Below, in pieces: positions 63,134 through 64,000 of a stretch of 64,000 bases of DNA. Below the pieces are notes generated by a model. It did not search any database, was not told where the DNA came from, and was given only the letters and a program-made list of their open reading frames with translations. Origin of the DNA: Methylocystis sp. Sn-Cys (GTDB lineage: Bacteria; Pseudomonadota; Alphaproteobacteria; Rhizobiales; Beijerinckiaceae); NCBI RefSeq assembly GCF_016745395.1, contig NZ_JAERVJ010000010.1:77083-141082 (forward strand), given 5' to 3'. The translations under genes were made by a program, and so were the position numbers. Numbering within the stretch: the stretch's first letter is position 1; the number at the start of each line of letters is the position of its first letter.

Positions 63134-63999
63134 GCGGCCCCCTTGGCTGCGCCGTTCATCGCCTCGCTCTCCACCTCGTCGATCGAGGGGCGGTCATGAG
63201 AGGGAATGGATTTGCGGCCGTGCTCGATCGCCACTTGCGGAAGCGCCCCATTCATGAAGGCAAGCAGCGTCTGCTTTACGATCAGATAGACATGACATTC
63301 TTTTGTCCGCGCCACTTTCACCTTGAAGGCGAGGGGCGTGACGATGCCATATGAAACGAAAATGCCCGCGAATGTCCCGACCATGGCCGCGCCAATGAGA
63401 CCGCCGAGCAGCTCCGGCGACTGATCGAGGGCGCCCATCGCCTTGATCACGCCGAGAACGGCCGCGACGATGCCGAGCGCCGGCAGGCCGTCGCCGACCG
63501 CCGACAGCGCATGATAAGGCTTCAGGCGGTCATATTTGATCGAGGAGATTTCCTCGTCCATGAGATTTTCGATCTCAAAAGTGCGAACATTGCCGATAAT
63601 ATAAAGACGGCAGTAATCGCAGATAAAAGCCGTCATTTCCTGATTCTTCAAAACCCCGGGGAAGGCGTTGAAAATCGCGGATTCGGAGGGAGCGTCGATG
63701 TGGAGCTCGACTTCATTGCGCGCCTTGCTGCGGATCTCGCGCAACAATGCGTGCAGCAATCCGAGGACGTCGAGATAGTCTCGCCGCTTTGGGACCCTAT
63801 CCAGCACAGCCTGAGCAATGGACTTGCCGGTGTCCAGAATGACCTTCGTTGGATTGGCGACGATGAAAGTCCCTAGCGCCGAGCCGAGAATGATGACGAA
63901 TTCCCAGGGCTGCCAGAGCACGATCAAATGGCCGCCGAGAGCTGCGAAGCCGCCTAACATGCAACCCATCGTCACAACGAGACCGAGCAAAAAGCCCAT
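63130..63999 (-). CDS. motA: Flagellar stator protein MotA
   Basis: A 289-residue proton-channel stator subunit, complete at the window edge. Four membrane segments are seen (residues about 1-25, 30-52, 165-190, 200-225); the loop with charged residues (EIRSKARNEVELHI) meets FliG, and PALGIVAAVLGVIKAMGALDQSPELLGGLIGAAMVGTFAGIFVSYG is the conserved channel part. Head of the fliM-fliN-fliG-flhB run. Confidence 0.94.
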   Translation of the reverse strand: MGFLLGLVVTMGCMLGGFAALGGHLIVLWQPWEFVIILGSALGTFIVANPTKVILDTGKSIAQAVLDRVPKRRDYLDVLGLLHALLREIRSKARNEVELHIDAPSESAIFNAFPGVLKNQEMTAFICDYCRLYIIGNVRTFEIENLMDEEISSIKYDRLKPYHALSAVGDGLPALGIVAAVLGVIKAMGALDQSPELLGGLIGAAMVGTFAGIFVSYGIVTPLAFKVKVARTKECHVYLIVKQTLLAFMNGALPQVAIEHGRKSIPSHDRPSIDEVESEAMNGAAKGAA

Positions 64000-64000
64000 T

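Overview
The window reads as chromosomal DNA of a GC-rich alphaproteobacterium, most likely of the order Hyphomicrobiales (Rhizobiales). The evidence is a GapR/DUF2312 gene, the flagellar order motA-fliM-fliN-fliG-flhB, a sulfate-assimilation operon with DUF2849 and DUF934 genes, a leucyl/arginyl transferase (Bpt), and a Tat-exported beta-helix protein of a type common in this order. A placement near Methylocystaceae/Beijerinckiaceae is only an impression from gene content.

Layout. 1-9060: UvrD-like helicase, OprB-type porin, unknown membrane protein, L,D-transpeptidase and ABC-F ATPase. 9067-17784: on the minus strand, a sulfate-assimilation operon (ferredoxin, DUF2849, cysI, DUF934, cysH, cysD, cysN), followed downstream by a nitroreductase and an MFS transporter. 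CysH has the Cys motifs of an APS reductase, and CysN carries a DUF2061-like membrane tail instead of an APS kinase domain; the two facts fit each other. 18046-27259: a pair of ParA/MinD-like genes (the second with a degenerate P-loop), aldo/keto reductase, YqgE, a DsbD-N-like protein, pirin, a sorbosone-dehydrogenase-like protein and a Mg2+ P-type ATPase. 27385-36600: a surface-polysaccharide region with two beta-helix proteins split by an IS5-family element, a methyltransferase, two glycosyltransferases coupled by ATGA overlaps, a flippase and a BBP2-type barrel. 36637-50936: GapR, RDD protein, Bpt, a frameshifted lemA-like gene, a second L,D-transpeptidase, alpha/beta hydrolase, a lipoprotein flanked by a duplicated 90-110 bp segment, an orphan NtrC-type regulator, glutathione peroxidase, a double-barrel outer-membrane fusion, and the ATP-grasp / alpha-E / transglutaminase trio.

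51763-58820 is an integrated element. A tRNA-Thr(GGT) gene is followed by a tyrosine integrase, and the last 28 bp spanning the tRNA 3' end are repeated exactly about 7 kb downstream (attL 51811-51838, attR 58793-58820). Inside lie a small coiled-coil protein, an HTH protein, a serine recombinase, an AT-richer gene for an unrecognised protein with two C-terminal membrane segments, a GNAT-like protein, and a coupled pair of an ASCH-domain protein and an archaeal-adenylate-kinase-like P-loop kinase. No structural phage genes are present. This cargo is the best candidate here for an undescribed (possibly defence) system. About 800 bp of non-coding sequence in the element are unexplained.

59161-63999 returns to core DNA: one small unknown gene, then flhB, fliG, fliN, fliM and motA on the minus strand, encoding part of the flagellar export gate, the C-ring switch and the stator.
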